A DNA stretch of 8,936 bases from Ignavibacteria bacterium UBA2333. GTDB lineage: Bacteria > Bacteroidota > Ignavibacteria > Kapaibacteriales > Kapaibacteriaceae. The translations under genes and the position numbers were made by a program. Below, piece by piece: positions 6,105 to 8,936 of this stretch; the first letter of the stretch is position 1, and each line of letters begins with the position of its first letter. The DNA is taken from positions 1 to 8,936 of the forward strand of contig DDUR01000059.1 in the NCBI GenBank assembly GCA_002344895.1. Reading direction: 5' to 3'. The notes under the pieces were generated by a model. The model worked only from the letters and a program-made list of their open reading frames with translations. It searched no databases and had not been told where the DNA came from.

Positions 6105-7835
6105 ATGAACGCGGTGTCAACATTTCTGCACAGGTTGCGCCACGATTCGCGTTCTTTGACAATTCGACTGAGCGTTCTTTTCTGTCTTGTTTCCTGTGTT
6201 GGTGACAAACCTACATGGGAGCAGACGAAGGATACGTTTCGGTATAATGAAGGAGAAGGATTAGCAAGCCTCGACCCAGCTCTTGCGGGAACGCGTGCGG
6301 CCGGGTGGGTAACGGGACAGATTTTTAATGGTCTCGTTGAGCTTGATTCACAACAACGTATTGTGCCCTCGTTAGCGCAGTCGTGGTCTGTTGATGAAAG
6401 CGGTTACGAATGGACCTTCGTTCTGAGAACGGACGTCTGGTTTCATCGTGATCCCTGTTTCGGAGAGCGGCAGACACGTCGGCTTGTTGCAGATGATGTT
6501 CGATATTCCATCGAACGTATCTGTGATGCCCGCACAAAGTCTACCGGTCTCTGGGCCTTCCGAACCCGTATCGACGGGGCGCAGGAATTTTTCCTCGCTT
6601 CGAAGAAGGGGCAAGGGGGCTCAATCCGAGGTTTGAATGTTGTTAACGACTCTGTCATCCGTATACGATTGACAGCCCCGTTTGCCCCCTTCCTGGCAGT
6701 AATGACAATGCCGTACGGCTACATCGTCCCACATGAGGCGGTGCGCGCGTACGGAGTTGATTTCGGACGACATCCCGTTGGTACGGGCCCGTTTGTTGTC
6801 GACACCTGGGTGCCAGATGTGAGGTTACGGTTGGTTCGTAACAAACACTATTTTAAGACAGATGACACCGGCCGACGTCTTCCGTATCTCGGAGATGTTG
6901 TGGTGACCTTCTTGCGAGACCCTAAAAACGAGTTCCTTGAATTTGTTCGCGGTAATCTCGATGCAGTGTTTAATGTCGATGCCTCGTTCGCGCCCGCCGT
7001 GTTCGAAGCAAATGGCAAGCTCCGGCCCCCGTATGATCGCTTTCGCGTCTACCGGACATCCGGACAGTCCATAGAGTACTACGGCATACAACTCGATACA
7101 ACATTTCCTGTTGCGAAATCCGTTCCCCTTGCATCATCCCGAAAGATTCGGCAGGCATTAAACTATGCCATCGACAGACACCGAATCGTGACGTATTTAC
7201 TGTATGGACGAGGAATTCCGGCACGACATGGCGTTCTGCCACCGTCGATTCCCGGATTCTCCGATACCGTGCGTGGATATCGATTTGACCCCGAACGTGC
7301 GCGACAACTTCTGGCTGAGGCCGGTTATCCAAACGGAAAGGGGATTCCGAAACTACTCCTTCAACTCGGTACGAGTCAGCGGACAGCGTCCGTTGCCGAG
7401 GCCGTCCAGGAGATGTGGCGGGATATCGGAGTTGACGTTGAGCTCCGGCAGATTGACTTCCCACGACACCTTTCTATGGTTCGTAATGGTGAACTCACGC
7501 TCTGGAGGACAAGCTGGATAGGGGACTACCCCGACCCGGAAAACTTTTTGGCCTTGTTCATTTCGGCGAATCGATCGCCGAACGGACCCAACACCACACA
7601 CTTCACATCTGCAGCTGCAGATTCCTTGTACAGACTGGCCCTTCAGCCACGTCTATCAGAGTCGGAGCGCGCCGCGCTCTATCACCAAATGGAACACATT
7701 GTCCTCGAGGAGGCTCCTTGGGTCTTCTTGTACTACGACGTGATTCTACGACTCACACAGCCGAACGTTCACGGCTTCATCGTAAACGGATCGGACAGGT
7801 TACACCTTGAGCGCGTGTTTAAGGTTGGTAACTAA
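6105..7835 (+). CDS. ABC transporter substrate-binding lipoprotein, family 5 (Opp/Dpp-like)
   Basis: This 576-aa protein belongs to the SBP_bac_5 family of peptide, nickel and related solute-binding proteins. The chosen ATG gives a basic N-region, a hydrophobic run and the lipobox LVSC, with Cys31 as the lipid anchor. Family features in order are LDPALAGTRAAGWVTGQIFNG near the mature N-terminus, the conserved block LAQSW....YEWTFVLR, HPVGTGPFVV (about 223-232), KIRQALNYAIDR, FDPERARQLLAEAGYPNGKG, and a C-terminal WIGDYPDPENFL segment. Length is slightly above the usual 500-550 aa. No permease or ATPase genes are in the window, so it is either an orphan or served by a distant transporter. The frame is open upstream to an ATG at 6021, but that start would bury the signal and overlap the divergent gene. 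A TTG at 6156 would give a more compact signal peptide and is a real alternative. The ligand cannot be read from the sequence. Confidence 0.92.
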   Translation: MNAVSTFLHRLRHDSRSLTIRLSVLFCLVSCVGDKPTWEQTKDTFRYNEGEGLASLDPALAGTRAAGWVTGQIFNGLVELDSQQRIVPSLAQSWSVDESGYEWTFVLRTDVWFHRDPCFGERQTRRLVADDVRYSIERICDARTKSTGLWAFRTRIDGAQEFFLASKKGQGGSIRGLNVVNDSVIRIRLTAPFAPFLAVMTMPYGYIVPHEAVRAYGVDFGRHPVGTGPFVVDTWVPDVRLRLVRNKHYFKTDDTGRRLPYLGDVVVTFLRDPKNEFLEFVRGNLDAVFNVDASFAPAVFEANGKLRPPYDRFRVYRTSGQSIEYYGIQLDTTFPVAKSVPLASSRKIRQALNYAIDRHRIVTYLLYGRGIPARHGVLPPSIPGFSDTVRGYRFDPERARQLLAEAGYPNGKGIPKLLLQLGTSQRTASVAEAVQEMWRDIGVDVELRQIDFPRHLSMVRNGELTLWRTSWIGDYPDPENFLALFISANRSPNGPNTTHFTSAAADSLYRLALQPRLSESERAALYHQMEHIVLEEAPWVFLYYDVILRLTQPNVHGFIVNGSDRLHLERVFKVGN

Positions 7836-7874
7836 GGAAAAGCTTTTTCCAAAGCTTGTTTAAAAAACTTTTTT
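7836..7874 (+). terminator. Possible weak terminator or hairpin between the binding protein and peptidase genes
   Basis: AAGCTTT (7840-7846) and AAAGCTT (7851-7857) form a perfect 7-bp inverted repeat with a 4-nt loop, and GGAAAA/TTTTCC (7836-7841, 7845-7850) is an alternative pairing. A run of six A, one C and six T follows at 7862-7874. The T-tract is not directly after the stem, so this would be a weak or partial terminator at best. It sits immediately after the TAA stop of the binding-protein gene. Confidence 0.35.
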
Positions 7875-7883
7875 CAGCACAAC

Positions 7884-7890
7884 AAAGGAG
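7884..7890 (+). promoter_or_regulatory. Shine-Dalgarno site of the NlpC/P60 gene
   Basis: AAAGGAG lies 7 nt before the ATG at 7898. It decides the start in favour of 7898 over the upstream in-frame TTG at 7856, which has no such site and overlaps the hairpin. Confidence 0.88.
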
Positions 7891-7897
7891 ATTGCGT

Positions 7898-8800
7898 ATG
7901 AGCAAGATCCCCGGCATGACGATGTTGTGCGTATCGATCGTTGCACTTTTTGCCCTTTTGACGCTATCCCCGGTTTCAGCCGAGGCCCGTCCGAAGGGGA
8001 AGACCTATCAAACGGTCAGCAAAAAGAAAAAGCGCATCGGCCGACGCGCACGCCGCAGCAAGTGTACTCCTGCTGCACGCGCCGAGGGCAAACGCCAAGC
8101 GATGGAACTTGTTCGCACACAGAGCACGGAGCTCTGTAAACTGGCAGGTATTCAACCTGCAGTTACGGACAAGGAAGCCACAGAAACGGCAAGACGCCTC
8201 ATTCAGGAAGATGGCGAAGACGCCACTTCGACACAGGACGTCGCAGAAGAGTTCGATGAAAGCGAAGACCTCGCAGAACTCGAACAAGAAGACGACGTAA
8301 CGGTTGACATTGACGGGTTCCGCACGTTATGGCTTCGATATGTTGACGATGGTGGCGCCGACGAAATGACGGAGGCCGGCATCGAAAAACAGAAGGTCAT
8401 GGACGTGATCATGGACTGGCTCGGTACACGGTATCACTTTGGTGGTATGACGCGTACTGGTATTGACTGCTCTGCATTTACACGGATGGTCTTTACCTCA
8501 ACGGCAAACATGGAACTACCTCGGACGGCTGCGATGCAGATCGGCGTTGGTGTTCCTGTCTCACGTCGTGATCTCCAGTTTGGTGACCTTGTCTTTTTCC
8601 ACACGCGTCGCCATGCCCGCGTCTCCCACGTTGGTATCTACCTGGGTGATAACCTTTTTGCTCATGCATCCTCACGGTATGGTGTGACGATTTCATCACT
8701 GGAGTCGACATACTATTCCAAACGCCTACTCGGAGGCCGCCGCATCACAGAAAATGATGTTGTGCGCCTCGCCACGTCAACGGATACGACGGGGCATTGA
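7898..8800 (+). CDS. Secreted NlpC/P60 family cell-wall peptidase
   Basis: This 300-aa secreted protein ends in an NlpC/P60 cysteine peptidase domain, a family that cleaves peptide links in peptidoglycan, typically gamma-D-Glu-diaminopimelate. A signal peptide (about 1-28, with a likely cut after SPVSA) is followed by a strongly basic stretch (KKKKRIGRRARRSK, about 42-55). Next come a helical region and a long acidic stretch (about 104-138). The catalytic domain covers about 163-282. Its key features are YHFGG (179-183), GIDCSAF with the nucleophile Cys191, LPRTAAMQ, the block DLQFGDLVFF (225-234), SHVGIYLGD with His244, and FAHASS with His256 as the probable third polar residue. All expected catalytic positions are present, so an active enzyme is likely. 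No LysM, SH3 or other binding domain is visible; the charged N-terminal part may take that role. It lies 62 nt after the binding-protein gene and before a strong terminator. Confidence 0.94.
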   Translation: MSKIPGMTMLCVSIVALFALLTLSPVSAEARPKGKTYQTVSKKKKRIGRRARRSKCTPAARAEGKRQAMELVRTQSTELCKLAGIQPAVTDKEATETARRLIQEDGEDATSTQDVAEEFDESEDLAELEQEDDVTVDIDGFRTLWLRYVDDGGADEMTEAGIEKQKVMDVIMDWLGTRYHFGGMTRTGIDCSAFTRMVFTSTANMELPRTAAMQIGVGVPVSRRDLQFGDLVFFHTRRHARVSHVGIYLGDNLFAHASSRYGVTISSLESTYYSKRLLGGRRITENDVVRLATSTDTTGH

Positions 8801-8838
8801 GGTGGGGGGCACCCTACAACTGAACCAACCGTTGAACC

Positions 8839-8869
8839 AAAAAAGCGCTCTTACGAGCGCTTTTTTTTT
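8839..8869 (+). terminator. Rho-independent terminator after the NlpC/P60 gene
   Basis: Six A residues, the stem arm GCGCTC (8845-8850), a TTAC loop, the matching arm GAGCGC (8855-8860) and nine T residues form a perfect GC-rich hairpin with a U-tract, 38 nt after the stop codon. The flanking A and T runs extend the stem, so it may also stop transcription entering from the right. Confidence 0.95.
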
Positions 8870-8876
8870 GCCCATA

Positions 8877-8936
8877 CTGCCTCCGCATCTTCCTCTCTAC
8901 CTGCCTCCCCATCTTTAACCCCATCTGCCTCCCCAC
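8877..8936. repeat. Degenerate 24-bp pyrimidine-rich tandem repeat, running off the right edge
   Basis: CTGCCTCC recurs at 8877, 8901 and 8925, exactly 24 nt apart. Each copy continues with C or G, then CA; in the first two copies this reads CATCTT. The rest of each unit diverges, and the third copy is cut by the window end. Nearly all bases outside a few A and G are pyrimidines on the plus strand. The array begins just after the terminator and appears non-coding. Confidence 0.65.

Noticed and set aside
6156..6161. TTGACA as a sigma70 -35 box
   Set aside because: It lies in the signal-peptide coding part of the binding-protein gene, and no -10 element follows at 16-18 nt.

Overview
The window is an 8.9 kb chromosomal segment from a Gram-negative bacterium. 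Two envelope lipoproteins, an RND efflux system with an outer-membrane channel domain, and a murein hydrolase all imply two membranes. The RND-TolC-type fusion is an arrangement I associate with the Bacteroidota/Chlorobiota/Ignavibacteria (FCB) group, and the sporadic Shine-Dalgarno sites fit that group. This placement is inference, and no rRNA or other phylogenetic marker is present. Base composition looks roughly balanced, slightly GC-rich by eye.

Left part, minus strand, 6064 down to 112: an apparent three-gene heavy-metal efflux operon. In transcription order it holds a small secreted histidine-containing protein of unknown function (127 aa), a 1459-aa protein joining a CzcA-like HME-RND pump to a TolC/CzcC-like outer-membrane factor, and a periplasmic adaptor lipoprotein (373 aa) whose start codon overlaps the pump's stop codon in an ATGA. 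Together the three components would make one envelope-spanning proton-driven metal exporter. Motif residues favour divalent cations (Zn/Co/Cd/Ni type) over Cu(I)/Ag(I). The 71-nt gap before the pump gene can fold into a nested hairpin plus a small hairpin that covers the pump's ribosome binding site.

Right part, plus strand, 6105 to 8800: a family 5 (Opp/Dpp-like) substrate-binding lipoprotein without permease genes in view. It is followed after 62 nt by a secreted NlpC/P60 cysteine peptidase with a clear Shine-Dalgarno site. A strong intrinsic terminator at 8839-8869 closes this unit. The two products could act together on murein peptides, which is inference from adjacency. The two transcription units diverge from a very short gap of about 40 bp.

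Both ends of the window are repetitive: a 10-bp tandem array at 1-116 that supplies the adaptor gene's stop codon, and a degenerate 24-bp pyrimidine-rich repeat from 8877 off the right edge. The gene families are known. The least ordinary items are the internal signal-like segment and Ser/Thr microsatellite linker in the pump-channel fusion, the unassigned small protein heading the operon, the hairpins before the pump gene, and the repeat array at the adaptor's 3' end.
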